From the NCBI GenBank assembly GCA_045593265.1, contig JAZNWH010000014.1, positions 1 to 38,120 on the forward strand: a stretch of DNA of 38,120 bases, written 5' to 3'. The notes below the pieces were generated by a model. That model made no database searches, was not told where the DNA came from, and saw only the letters and a program-made list of their open reading frames with translations. A program made the position numbers and the translations under genes. Source of the DNA: RGIG8497 sp045593265 (lineage in GTDB: Bacteria; Bacillota; Clostridia; RGIG6154). Within the stretch, counting starts at the first letter, position 1. Every line of letters begins with the position of its first letter. Positions 22,947 to 29,744 of the stretch are shown here, one piece after another.

Positions 22947-23864
22947 TTATAAACTAACAGTTCCTTCTGGTACTAATGCAGCAAATGGATATCTAGCATC
23001 AGTTCCGTCAAGTGATGTTACTGGATTAGGTACAGCTGTTCCGAAACGGAAAACTACTCTAATAGCTGACATATCTTCTTGCATTAAGTTATATGCAATA
23101 GAACCGTCACTATTTTGAATAACACCTTCTTTAAATACATCGAATGTTACGTCTTGACGAATAGAGTATACTGCTTCATTAAAGTCGCCAGCGATTAATG
23201 TTGCAACAGTCTTATCCCAAGCTCCATTGTCAACAAATGCTCTGTTTAAAGAACCTATTTCAGTTGTATTTAATGGTTGTCCAGTAGTATCAGTCATCAT
23301 ACGGAATTTCCCTTTAAGTCCAACTCCACCAAGTAAACCTGTTACTTCATAGCCACTTTCTTCAACTTCAGTCATAACATCATTTATATCGCTATATAAA
23401 TGTCCTGTTTCAGTAACTGATTTTGCTTTACTAACGATAGTAGGAATTATACCATTTCCAAATGATGCAGGAGCATCAACGCCGAATAAAACAGCTTGGT
23501 CAATTTTTTTACCTATTGCCTTTGCTAGTTCAGGTTTTACTTGTTCCCAAATGTCAATGTCTGCGTCATTTAAAACGTTGTCTTTAATTGGAATAATTAC
23601 TGCTAGTTCTTCAGCTGTTAAATATACGTTATCCCATGCCATTTTAGTAGTTTCTTTTCTACCATTGTTTGTTGATTCATTTACCCAATATGCAACTGGT
23701 AGACTATCAACTACTTTTAATCTCATTTTATCAGAAGTCATATTTGGTAATCTTCTGAATAATTGTAAAACTTTTGAATATTTTTGTGCTTCTTTAAATA
23801 TTTCACCAAACACTTGTTCTGGAATTAGTGCAGAAGCGTCTGATTTTGTAATCATGTTTGCCAT
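22947..23864 (-). CDS. Major capsid protein, HK97 fold
   Basis: The 305 residues show the family order: EQVFGEIFKEAQKYSKVLQL (N arm), LKVVDSLPVAYWVNESTNNG, VYLTAEELAVIIPIKDNVLN, the spine helix DIDIWEQVKPELAKAIGKKI then AVLFG, and the C-terminal FRFGTAVPNPVTSLDG. It assembles into the icosahedral shell. The scaffold gene precedes it by 29 bases, and no separate protease gene is nearby. Confidence 0.92.
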   Translation of the reverse strand: MANMITKSDASALIPEQVFGEIFKEAQKYSKVLQLFRRLPNMTSDKMRLKVVDSLPVAYWVNESTNNGRKETTKMAWDNVYLTAEELAVIIPIKDNVLNDADIDIWEQVKPELAKAIGKKIDQAVLFGVDAPASFGNGIIPTIVSKAKSVTETGHLYSDINDVMTEVEESGYEVTGLLGGVGLKGKFRMMTDTTGQPLNTTEIGSLNRAFVDNGAWDKTVATLIAGDFNEAVYSIRQDVTFDVFKEGVIQNSDGSIAYNLMQEDMSAIRVVFRFGTAVPNPVTSLDGTDARYPFAALVPEGTVSL

Positions 23865-23893
23865 AATTTTATCTCTCCTTTTCTAAATTGATT

Positions 23894-24403
23894 TTAAGCA
23901 CTTCTAATCATATTATTAAAAATATCATTTACTGTGCTTCCTTTTGCTCCACCATTATTTAAAGTTGGCGAACTTTGCACTTTTTTAACAACAACCTCAC
24001 CAAAATATTGAGCATTGTCTTTTTTATAATTTTTAAGTGCGGTTTCAAAATCGGTAGTGTCATCAACCATAGACATCACTTCGCTTGTAACAAATTTTAT
24101 AAATTCTGGTTTTACGTCGCTTTTTGCAACCTCGCTTGTTGCTTTAAGCAGACCGTTTTCTTTTTTTAATGCCTCGTTACTCGCTTGTAATTCTGCGATT
24201 TTTTCACTGTCGTTTTGATTGGTTTTTTTCCACTCGATAAATTCTTGATACTTTTCATCTTTTTGCCAGTCATGGCTAGCTTTCTTTCGACCAGCATTAA
24301 ATGAATTATCTAAATCCTCTTGTGTATAAGTTTTTGCAGTTTCTTCCTTTTCAGTTTCTTCTGCCTTTGTTTCTTCCGCTTTCACGTCTTTGTTATCTTC
24401 CAT
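23894..24403 (-). CDS. Scaffold protein (DUF4355-like)
   Basis: The protein of 169 residues starts with an acidic repeat (VKAEETKAEETEKEETAKTY), then YTQEDLDNSFNAGRKKASHD, a central coiled coil (ELQASNEALKKENGLLKATS) and the end STVNDIFNNMIRSA. This is the scaffold layout found directly before HK97 capsid genes. It templates capsid assembly and leaves the mature head. It has its own promoter at 24491-24519. Confidence 0.85.
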   Translation of the reverse strand: MEDNKDVKAEETKAEETEKEETAKTYTQEDLDNSFNAGRKKASHDWQKDEKYQEFIEWKKTNQNDSEKIAELQASNEALKKENGLLKATSEVAKSDVKPEFIKFVTSEVMSMVDDTTDFETALKNYKKDNAQYFGEVVVKKVQSSPTLNNGGAKGSTVNDIFNNMIRSA

Positions 24404-24490
24404 AACATTTTCTCCTTTTCTTTAAAGTCATTAAGTTAGACTTGCCACTAATTTGTGTCGTGTGCAACTAGTCTTTTGAACTCTATGTAA

Positions 24491-24519
24491 ATTATAACAT
24501 AAAATAAAAAAAATGCAAA
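24491..24519 (-). promoter_or_regulatory. Promoter of the capsid and tail operon
   Basis: The minus strand shows TTTGCA (24514-24519), 17 bases, and extended -10 TGTTATAAT (TATAAT at 24491-24496). The -35 lies in the hairpin of the terminator at 24500-24528. Confidence 0.7.
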
Positions 24520-24528
24520 ATTGCATTT
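24500..24528 (-). terminator. Terminator after tRNA-Trp
   Basis: On the minus strand AAATGCA pairs with TGCATTT (24511-24528, 7 bp, 4-base loop), followed by T-rich sequence. It ends the glycosyltransferase/tRNA transcript 10 bases after the tRNA. Confidence 0.75.
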
Positions 24529-24538
24529 ATTTAAAAAC

Positions 24539-24612
24539 TGGCAGGGGAAGTAAGAATTGAACTCACACCAAAAGTTTTGGAGACTTCCGTACTACCATTA
24601 TACTATTCCCCT
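24539..24612 (-). tRNA. tRNA-Trp (CCA)
   Basis: The 74-base gene folds as a full cloverleaf: acceptor AGGGGAA/TTCCCCT (7 perfect pairs), D stem GTA/TAC with GG in the loop, anticodon stem GAAGT/ACTTT with loop CTCCAAA, and T stem GTGAG/CTTAC with loop TTCAATT. The discriminator G and CCA are encoded. The anticodon CCA reads UGG (Trp), so it is not a UGA suppressor. It lies 13 bases after the 99-residue gene and 10 before a terminator, so it is cut from a shared transcript. Confidence 0.95.
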
Positions 24613-24625
24613 ATAAAAAGCAAGT

Positions 24626-24925
24626 CTATTTCTTGCTTGCTTTTTTCTTTTTAATTTTGACTTCTGGCTTTATGTCTTCTTTTACAATTTCAATTGTTTT
24701 TTCTGCTTTTGGTTCTTCTTTCTTTTCTGGTTGCACCTCAACAATTTTAACAACCGCTTTTCTTAAAGGATTGTTGCCTGTTAAATATTCTGCCATTTGT
24801 TGCGAACATTCAAAAGTGTCACCAACATACAACTTTCCTTTGTCGTCCTTTGACTTTCTAATAATGTTTTTTAATTCACCAAAAGCTTTTAAATCAAAAT
24901 TCTCAACAACTTCACATTTTATCAT
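24626..24925 (-). CDS. Phage hypothetical protein, 99 residues
   Basis: It has a small folded N-terminal part (KLYVGDTFECSQQMAEYLTG then NPLRKAVVKIVEV) and a charged low-complexity tail (PEKKEEPKAEKTIEIVKEDI; KIKKKKASKK). Similar small proteins with basic tails are seen near phage capsid genes. Function unknown. It shares a transcript with the glycosyltransferase and the tRNA. Confidence 0.6.
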   Translation of the reverse strand: MIKCEVVENFDLKAFGELKNIIRKSKDDKGKLYVGDTFECSQQMAEYLTGNNPLRKAVVKIVEVQPEKKEEPKAEKTIEIVKEDIKPEVKIKKKKASKK

Positions 24926-24936
24926 AATTTCCCTCC

Positions 24937-25983
24937 TTAATATTGTTGATAAACTCTATTATTGACTTGCTCTTTGCAAGTTTCAATACGTTTTTTTAAT
25001 ATAGGTATCATTTCTTTGTGTCTTAATTGACTTAACAATTGCAATTGATGTCCTATATGGCAATATGCACTTGCGTTCCAATAATCATTCCTAACCATAG
25101 ATACGCTATTTGTGGTGTTCGTCCTGTTCCATACATAACACACTTTTTTTATGTTTATAACTTTATTCAAGTTATCGATCTGGTCTGCCTGTCTATAACT
25201 CCACACTCTGTCTTCCATAAGAGTGTCTTCGCAAAAATAAACAATTTTATTTTTTTTGATAATTCTAGCCCATGCAGTACACCACACTTTGTTATTGCTT
25301 AAGAAAAAATCTTCATAGTTATTATATTCATGAAACTTTGTCATAAACACGCCGTTTTTGTCGATAAGTTCCATGCCTATCAACGCCATGTCATGCCCAT
25401 ATAAACGATTATTAATTGTTTCTAAAACTTTGTTATCCTTCCACCAATCGTCGCTATCTAAAAACGCAAAATAATCAAAATCTAAATTATCCAGAGCATA
25501 ATCAATGCCGACGTTTCTAGACCCACCATTATATCTTTTTCGTTTATTTTGAATCAGATGGATTCTTTTGTCGTTATATGACTTAATCGTTTCAACAGAT
25601 GTGTCGCTAGAACAATCATCAACAATTATTAATTCAAAATTTTTGTATGTTTGACTTAATATGCTATCAATACAATTTCTTAAAAAAGATTTCCCGTTAT
25701 ATAATCCATGATCGTTATTGCAATTTGGCACTATAATTGCATATTTATAATCAATTTTGCTAGGCAAAACATCAAAATCTTTTTCGGTGATATTTGCTTT
25801 TTTTATGCAGTCAACATCATAGTCAGTCAAATTTATATCTACAAACTCACAATTTTTCCAATAAACGCAAGGCATATTCTTTTTTATAAGTTCAGTAAGA
25901 GGTTCATTAGTGAATAAATATATATAGTCATTGTTAGTATTTCTAATTGCGTTTATTGAATTTTTGTCAACTGCAATTTTCAT
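24937..25983 (-). CDS. Family 2 glycosyltransferase
   Basis: The 348 residues hold a GT-A fold: YAIIVPNCNNDH, then FLRNCIDSILSQTYKNFELI, IVDDCSSDTSVETIKSYNDK, NGGSRNVGIDYA and the metal-binding FAFLDSDDWW (DxD-type), with EDTLMEDRVWSYRQ as the likely catalytic acid region. GT2 enzymes move a sugar from a nucleotide donor. The N-terminal 90 residues are unlike the family. It has its own promoter and terminator inside the late region, so it looks like an added gene. It could decorate capsid or tail, or alter the host surface. ATG 25981-25983 is used because AGGTGA precedes it. Confidence 0.85.
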   Translation of the reverse strand: MKIAVDKNSINAIRNTNNDYIYLFTNEPLTELIKKNMPCVYWKNCEFVDINLTDYDVDCIKKANITEKDFDVLPSKIDYKYAIIVPNCNNDHGLYNGKSFLRNCIDSILSQTYKNFELIIVDDCSSDTSVETIKSYNDKRIHLIQNKRKRYNGGSRNVGIDYALDNLDFDYFAFLDSDDWWKDNKVLETINNRLYGHDMALIGMELIDKNGVFMTKFHEYNNYEDFFLSNNKVWCTAWARIIKKNKIVYFCEDTLMEDRVWSYRQADQIDNLNKVINIKKVCYVWNRTNTTNSVSMVRNDYWNASAYCHIGHQLQLLSQLRHKEMIPILKKRIETCKEQVNNRVYQQY

Positions 25984-25999
25984 AATATCACCTAACAAG

Positions 26000-26028
26000 A
26001 TTATACCATAAAAATAAAAGAGTGTAAA
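26000..26028 (-). promoter_or_regulatory. Promoter of the glycosyltransferase/tRNA unit
   Basis: The minus strand shows TTTACA (26023-26028), 17 bases, and extended -10 TGGTATAAT (TATAAT at 26000-26005), 17 bases before the glycosyltransferase start. The -35 lies in the hairpin of the terminator at 26011-26036. Confidence 0.75.
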
Positions 26029-26036
26029 ATACACTC
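26011..26036 (-). terminator. Terminator before the glycosyltransferase
   Basis: On the minus strand GAGTGTA pairs with TACACTC (26020-26036, 7 bp, 3-base loop), followed by TTTTATTTTT. It ends transcription from the RNA region 26037-26301. Confidence 0.8.
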
Positions 26037-26072
26037 CTATATAAAAGTTATCGAGCAACTAAGCTCATAACA

Positions 26073-26101
26073 ATTATAACACAACAAATAAAAAGCACCA
26101 A
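26073..26101 (-). promoter_or_regulatory. Second promoter within the RNA region
   Basis: The minus strand shows TTGGTG (26096-26101), 17 bases, and extended -10 TGTTATAAT (TATAAT at 26073-26078). The -35 lies wholly in the 3' arm of the hairpin at 26090-26142. Confidence 0.5.
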
Positions 26102-26142
26102 ATCTACTTTGGCAATTACCCCATTTCAATTTAGTACTTTTT
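26086..26142 (-). terminator. Likely terminator ending the structured RNA
   Basis: On the minus strand AAAAAGTACTAAAT (26129-26142) pairs with ATTTGGTGCTTTTT (26090-26103) over 14 bp with two G-U pairs, followed by ATTTG. The loop holds a small GGTAATTGCC palindrome. Confidence 0.5.
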
Positions 26143-26307
26143 ATACAACGATTATTAAATGCGTCCATTTAATAGTTCAATTCCCACCTCCTTAACAATC
26201 TTAATGGTTGCTAAGGCTTAGTAGTTATTAAGGATTTATCTCCTAAAAGTTGCCAAATCCTTCCCTCCAAACCACCTCTTAATTTAATAAGAGTTAAATG
26301 TATATAA

Positions 26308-26336
26308 ATTATAACATATTTTAACTTAATTAACAA
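26308..26336 (-). promoter_or_regulatory. Promoter of the candidate structured RNA
   Basis: The minus strand shows TTGTTA (26331-26336), 17 bases, and extended -10 TGTTATAAT (TATAAT at 26308-26313). It overlaps the last codons of the cysteine-peptidase-like gene and would start an RNA near 26301. Confidence 0.6.
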
Positions 26337-26682
26337 GCCAAACATCCTCAACTTCCCTATCTCGACAATCAAACGTGTCATATATCACACCATTTTTAGA
26401 ACATACTATATGGCCACGCATTGTTATAAGCAATGTGTTGTTTGGGAACATAGCAGACACTTGCCCCACAGTCCCATAAATGCCTTCTAGGCGTTGATAT
26501 GTTCTATCTAGGTAATTCCTTACAAAATCACGTTTATCGAGCAGAGTGCCTTCGTATTGTGCTATGTCACTTAAATAATCATATACATAATCCCATGACT
26601 TGTTTGTTGCGCACGAAATTGCGCGAATCACACAGTCGTCCTCAAATCTATTTACTGCATTGGCATTATAATACTTATACAT
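26326..26682 (-). CDS. Papain-like cysteine peptidase-type phage protein
   Basis: The 118 residues begin MYKYYNANAVNRFEDDCVIR and contain AISCATNKSWDYVYDYLSDI, then TLLITMRGHIVCSKNGVIYD and TFDCRDREVEDVWLV. The order DDC-x-x-R-A, GH-x-V and YDT-x-D fits a Cys-His-Asp triad of a compact papain-like fold (C17, H91, D98 or D101) seen in a small protein family of Clostridia phages. Whether it cuts a protein is unknown. It closes the virion-associated operon that starts near 29805. Confidence 0.55.
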   Translation of the reverse strand: MYKYYNANAVNRFEDDCVIRAISCATNKSWDYVYDYLSDIAQYEGTLLDKRDFVRNYLDRTYQRLEGIYGTVGQVSAMFPNNTLLITMRGHIVCSKNGVIYDTFDCRDREVEDVWLVN

Positions 26683-26683
26683 A

Positions 26684-27178
26684 TTATCTCATGCTATTTT
26701 GTAGCGCTGTCATTAATTGTTGTTTTTGCTGTGGTGTTTCTGCTTCTTCGTGTAAAACTTTAATAAAATCTTCAAGTGCTTTTACCATATAATGAAAAGA
26801 CTTGTCTGTTTCTTCGCTAGCGCCATATCTTGAACGGCTTTCTTGGTAGCGACCATATTCACCATACATTCTGTCTAGTTCATCGTCACCTCTATATCTG
26901 GCGTCACGTCCTCTAGCTCCGTATCCACCACGTCCATAATCTCCGTAGTTTCCATATTCACCATAATTTCCACGTCCATAGCTGTCATATCCTGCACGCC
27001 TTCCACCATAGTTTCCATAATTTCCATAATTCATCTCTTTATCCTCCTTTGCCATATGTTTTATTTTTGACAATTTATATAAATTATCTATATTGTTGGT
27101 GTTTAATCCGTCATCTAATATTTTTTTAATGGATTCTTCTGTTTTTTTAATTGTTTTTTCTTCAACGCTGTTTTCCAT
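26684..27178 (-). CDS. Gly/Tyr/Arg-rich low-complexity protein
   Basis: Of the 164 residues, the middle (about 50-120) is a repeat of NYG / YGRG / RGDDE units (NYGNYGNYGGRRAGYDSYGR; GGYGARGRDARYRGDDELDR). It is flanked by a helical N-terminal part and a helical end (HYMVKALEDFIKVLHEEAET). The centre resembles disordered RNA-binding regions rich in G-Y and R-G. Similar proteins occur in phages of Bacillota near structural genes without known role. ATG 27176-27178 is used because GGAGG precedes it. Confidence 0.7.
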   Translation of the reverse strand: MENSVEEKTIKKTEESIKKILDDGLNTNNIDNLYKLSKIKHMAKEDKEMNYGNYGNYGGRRAGYDSYGRGNYGEYGNYGDYGRGGYGARGRDARYRGDDELDRMYGEYGRYQESRSRYGASEETDKSFHYMVKALEDFIKVLHEEAETPQQKQQLMTALQNSMR

Positions 27179-27365
27179 CGTCACTCCTCCTTTCATTAAG
27201 GATTTTTAATATTTCTTCATTTTGCTCAATAATTTTTTGCAAATAATTTGTATCTTGGTTTTGTAATTCTTGCATTAAATCACCGTTGTTAAAATCTTGA
27301 AACAATATTTGTAGACTTAACGCCTGTAAAACCAAAGACAAGCTATCTATCACGTTGTTTTTCAT
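27162..27365 (-). CDS. Small helical protein, 67 residues
   Basis: It reads MKNNVIDSLSLVLQALSLQI, then LQKIIEQNEEILKILNERRS, two helices with leucine-rich faces. It overlaps the gene before it by one base and the next by 17 bp. Family unknown; position suggests a virion-associated or assembly role. Confidence 0.5.
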   Translation of the reverse strand: MKNNVIDSLSLVLQALSLQILFQDFNNGDLMQELQNQDTNYLQKIIEQNEEILKILNERRSDDGKQR

Positions 27366-27826
27366 TAAATTCTACTTATGCTAAATGTGGCGTTAGTTAT
27401 AATAGCTTGTGTAGTTGCTATTGGTGTTGTTGGATCAGTTGGCGTTGGCACACTTGAAACGCTTTGAACTGATAAATTAGTTGTTCCACGAGGGCATACT
27501 CTTAACTTTTTGTCAAATGATACAGTTTCATAATCATCTGCGGCCGCAATTGTTACGGCACGAACTGTGTCGGGTATCATCACGCCATCTTGAAATAATG
27601 CTATTGCCACAACACCCGGAGTTGCTGTGCTTACCGAAGCACTAAACTCTACGTCATAATATCCTGTATATCCATTTCCAAATATTTTAAAATTAGGATT
27701 ACCGTTTGAATAATCTAACCAGCCGTTGCAAGAAGCACATCTTGTTCTAATGTCCGTTTCATCAAAAGTTATAGGGCTTGCATTACTTGGCAATACTAAT
27801 GGTTCATTTATAATTGTTTCTATCAT
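27365..27826 (-). CDS. Beta-sandwich virion-associated protein
   Basis: The 153 residues have a Cys pair (RTRCASCNGWLDYSNGNPNF), then jelly-roll-type strands (YTGYYDVEFSASVSTATPGV; AIALFQDGVMIPDTVRAVTI). The pattern is close to C1q/TNF-like or decoration-type domains in gut phages. A decoration or fibre role is inferred from fold and context. Confidence 0.6.
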   Translation of the reverse strand: MIETIINEPLVLPSNASPITFDETDIRTRCASCNGWLDYSNGNPNFKIFGNGYTGYYDVEFSASVSTATPGVVAIALFQDGVMIPDTVRAVTIAAADDYETVSFDKKLRVCPRGTTNLSVQSVSSVPTPTDPTTPIATTQAIITNATFSISRI

Positions 27827-27852
27827 TTTAATATCATTCTCCTTTCATATTT

Positions 27853-27879
27853 TGCACAATGTTTCAAAAACATAGTGCA
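27853..27879 (-). promoter_or_regulatory. Leader hairpin before the beta-sandwich gene
   Basis: On the minus strand TGCAC-T-ATGTTT pairs with AAACAT-T-GTGCA (11 pairs around one T-T mismatch, 3-base loop), about 10 bases before the AAAGGAG site of the gene. No T run follows on this strand, so it is a leader stem, not a terminator. Confidence 0.5.
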
Positions 27880-27880
27880 T

Positions 27881-27915
27881 TTTTAATAAAAAAGAGCAGG
27901 ACTTGCCCACTCTTT
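27881..27915 (-). terminator. Terminator after the Gly/Cys-rich gene
   Basis: On the minus strand AAAGAG (27910-27915) pairs with CTCTTT (27891-27896), with a partly paired interior, followed by TTTTATTAAAA. A smaller CTCG/CGAG stem lies just upstream (27933-27944). Confidence 0.65.
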
Positions 27916-27967
27916 GTGCATTTTAGCAAGTTCTCGTAATCGAGCAAGTTGTATTCAACTCATGCTA

Positions 27968-28855
27968 TTAAATAAATTGACTTGTTGTGTTAAATCCACA
28001 CCCACAACCATTATAGTTAGCAGGACAGCTGAAAATTCTTTGATTTCCATAGACCGGTATTGTATTTATTGGGCATGTGGCTAGGCGATTATACAAAGCG
28101 TCAACTTCATTGTTTAATCCTTGTGCAATAAATGCATTTTGAGCAGTTTGTGAAGCTTTTAAATCAGCCATATCTAATTGTCTTTGAAGGTCTAAGATTT
28201 TTTCGTTTTTAGCGTCAATCTTATCTTGACATAGGGTATCTAAGATTTTTTGAGTGTTTGCAGTTTGGTTGATTAAAACGTCTTTTAGGCCGTCAGCAAG
28301 CGCCGCTCTATCAGCGCAGTTTTCGCTTAGAATTGTTGAGTTTAAGTTAGCAATTCCAAGACGATTTTCACAGCAACAGTCGGCAAATTGTCTGCTTAAA
28401 TCAAATGCTGTGTTCATGTTTGCCATTTGTCTGTTAGTGGCCGCAATTTCGCTATTATAGAAACCATTTGAAATTGCAGATGTTATATCGCTTGTTGAAT
28501 TACATAGTTGATTAGAAAGCCCATATACGCCATCTCTAACACCTTCAATTTGGTTGCTTAAGTGTAGGGAATTAAAACCATCGCTTGTTTGGTTCATTAT
28601 GTCTTTTTGTCCATTTGAAAGCCAAGCATAACCATTGTCAAAACTATTTCCGCCAAAGAAACCGTTGCCATTGCCACCGTTGTTGCCCCAAATTAGAGCC
28701 AAAAGAACGATTAACCAAATAGCGCTGTCACCACCCCAGCCACCAAATCCGCCGTTGCCACCATTTCCAAACATAACAGGATATGGATAGGCAAAGCCGT
28801 TACCACCGTTTGTAGTAGCTAATTCCACTGTTGGTTGAATTGAATTTCCGTTCAT
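27968..28855 (-). CDS. Gly/Asn-rich conserved phage protein, Cys-rich end
   Basis: The 295 residues have a Gly-rich N terminus (NGGNGFAYPYPVMFGNGGNG), one hydrophobic helix (SAIWLIVLLALIWG, about 44-57), a helical middle (MANMNTAFDLSRQFADCCCE; DLQRQLDMADLKASQTAQNA) and a Cys/Tyr end (FSCPANYNGCGCGF). This layout is common in gut phages of Bacillota next to virion genes, always unassigned. It has a long leader hairpin (28874-28933). Confidence 0.6.
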   Translation of the reverse strand: MNGNSIQPTVELATTNGGNGFAYPYPVMFGNGGNGGFGGWGGDSAIWLIVLLALIWGNNGGNGNGFFGGNSFDNGYAWLSNGQKDIMNQTSDGFNSLHLSNQIEGVRDGVYGLSNQLCNSTSDITSAISNGFYNSEIAATNRQMANMNTAFDLSRQFADCCCENRLGIANLNSTILSENCADRAALADGLKDVLINQTANTQKILDTLCQDKIDAKNEKILDLQRQLDMADLKASQTAQNAFIAQGLNNEVDALYNRLATCPINTIPVYGNQRIFSCPANYNGCGCGFNTTSQFI

Positions 28856-28873
28856 CTCTTTATCCTTTCTATA

Positions 28874-28933
28874 AGACGCTAGAAACCTTACAAGAGGGTA
28901 TTTTCTAGCAAAATGCCCTCGTGCAAGGCGTCT
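28874..28933 (-). promoter_or_regulatory. Long leader hairpin before the Gly-rich gene
   Basis: On the minus strand AGACG pairs with CGTCT, CCTTGCA with TGTAAGG (one G-U), GAGGG with CCCTC and ATTTT with AAAAT, interrupted by a 7-base bulge. It begins at the stop codon of the 81-residue gene and ends just before AGAAAGGA of the next. Confidence 0.6.
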
Positions 28934-29177
28934 AACCCTGCTTATTTTGATTAAACATTGTCATCATGTTGTTCCATTGTTCTTGTTGCTGAGGATTAAA
29001 ACCACCTACTATTTTGTTTAAATATTCTTGTGGATCTGTATTATTCTTTCTTGCTTCTTGAAACTCTTGATACGCTTGAGGATTTACTCGTTTTAGTTGT
29101 TGTTCGAGTTGCCCCATCATCTTTTGTGGTATCTGTTGTAATTTGTTCGTCATCAACATTTGCAACAATTCTTTCAT
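28932..29177 (-). CDS. Gln-rich small protein, 81 residues
   Basis: It reads MKELLQMLMTNKLQQIPQKM, then NPQAYQEFQEARKNNTDPQE, ending FNPQQQEQWNNMMTMFN. The NPQ-x-Y-Q-x-F-Q pattern recurs in gut-phage proteins next to virion genes. Its first 137 bases overlap the preceding gene in another frame, so one stretch of DNA encodes two proteins. Confidence 0.65.
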   Translation of the reverse strand: MKELLQMLMTNKLQQIPQKMMGQLEQQLKRVNPQAYQEFQEARKNNTDPQEYLNKIVGGFNPQQQEQWNNMMTMFNQNKQG

Positions 29178-29586
29178 TTTCTGTTATTCCTTTCTTTAAT
29201 TCTTCAATCTGCGCTTGTAAATATTCGATTTGCATATCTTTGCTGTCTTTTGCTATTATTTCGCTTAATTCATACGTCTTAATCTCGCCTTTAACATTTT
29301 TTAACCATAGCACCGACATATCTTTGCTAAAAAAAGGCGTGTCATAATAAATAACCTCTTTATTTACCTCGTCAATAGTGTCCACAAACTTCATGGCGTG
29401 ATTATTTGTTGGTGCAAGTTGAAAAGTTTGATTAATAGCTGGTTGCTGGTTGCTGTTTTTAATTTGCTCCCTCATTTGCTGTAATTGTTTGATTTGATTA
29501 TCTATCTGGTCGTACATATTTTGTTCGTACATCATATTTTGTTGATTATAATTGTTATAATTTCTAGGGTATGGATTATTAAACAT
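29041..29586 (-). CDS. Virion-associated hypothetical protein, 181 residues
   Basis: An Asn/Tyr-rich N terminus (NPYPRNYNNYNQQNMMYEQN) and a coiled coil (QIDNQIKQLQQMREQIKNSN) are followed by a small folded part (MKFVDTIDEVNKEVIYYDTP; MSVLWLKNVKGEIKTYELSE), a second helix, and a Ser/Thr/Lys-rich end. The same order is common in phages of Bacillota before the Gln-rich small protein. Function unknown. The low-complexity end lies in the overlap with the next gene. Confidence 0.65.
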   Translation of the reverse strand: MFNNPYPRNYNNYNQQNMMYEQNMYDQIDNQIKQLQQMREQIKNSNQQPAINQTFQLAPTNNHAMKFVDTIDEVNKEVIYYDTPFFSKDMSVLWLKNVKGEIKTYELSEIIAKDSKDMQIEYLQAQIEELKKGITENERIVANVDDEQITTDTTKDDGATRTTTKTSKSSSVSRVSRSKKE

Positions 29587-29588
29587 TT

Positions 29589-29738
29589 TTACTCATCTCC
29601 CATGTAAATATTAATAACCTTTGTTTCTTTTGGTGGTTCACCAAATAACAGGTTTAACATTAACAATGCCCACAACCCGTCAAACACACTTTGCGTTTCT
29701 TCAACTTCTTTTTTTTCTTCTTTTTTGGTTTTTGCCAT
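29589..29738 (-). CDS. Small charged/hydrophobic protein, 49 residues
   Basis: A very charged N terminus (MAKTKKEEKKEVEETQ) is followed by a hydrophobic stretch (SVFDGLWALLMLNLLFGEPP) and VINIYMGDE. AAAAAGGAG precedes ATG 29736-29738, and this site can pair with the upstream anti-SD at 29762-29769, so translation may be regulated. Confidence 0.55.
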   Translation of the reverse strand: MAKTKKEEKKEVEETQSVFDGLWALLMLNLLFGEPPKETKVINIYMGDE

Positions 29739-29744
29739 ACATTT

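Larger units (their letters stand above)
26037..26301 (-). ncRNA. Candidate structured non-coding RNA region
   Basis: The gap 25984-26325 has no convincing gene (one 43-codon frame begins inside a hairpin, 18 bases from the nearest AAGGAGG). Read on the minus strand it holds, in order, hairpins at 26276-26293 (6 bp), 26230-26262 (8 bp), 26191-26215 (8 bp), 26153-26174 (9 bp, perfect, 4-base loop), 26090-26142 (14 bp) and 26047-26071 (9 bp, one bulge). Pairs at 26191-26215 and 26090-26142 include G-U wobbles that work only in the minus-strand RNA. A promoter (26308-26336) lies just upstream and terminators follow. Confidence 0.6.

Noticed and set aside
24539..24612. tRNA as UGA suppressor or sign of genetic code 4
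   Set aside because: The anticodon loop CTCCAAA gives CCA, which reads UGG only, and many genes end in TGA within ATGA overlaps.
26044..26168. 43-codon minus-strand ORF (start MDAFNNRC) in the structured RNA region
   Set aside because: The ATG lies inside a perfect 9-bp hairpin and is 18 bases from the AAGGAGG; the composition is unlike the other small proteins. Kept as RNA, not gene.
26090..26301. T-box or known riboswitch in the RNA region
   Set aside because: No TGGNACC-type T-box bulge or other class-defining motif was seen, and no metabolic gene lies downstream.
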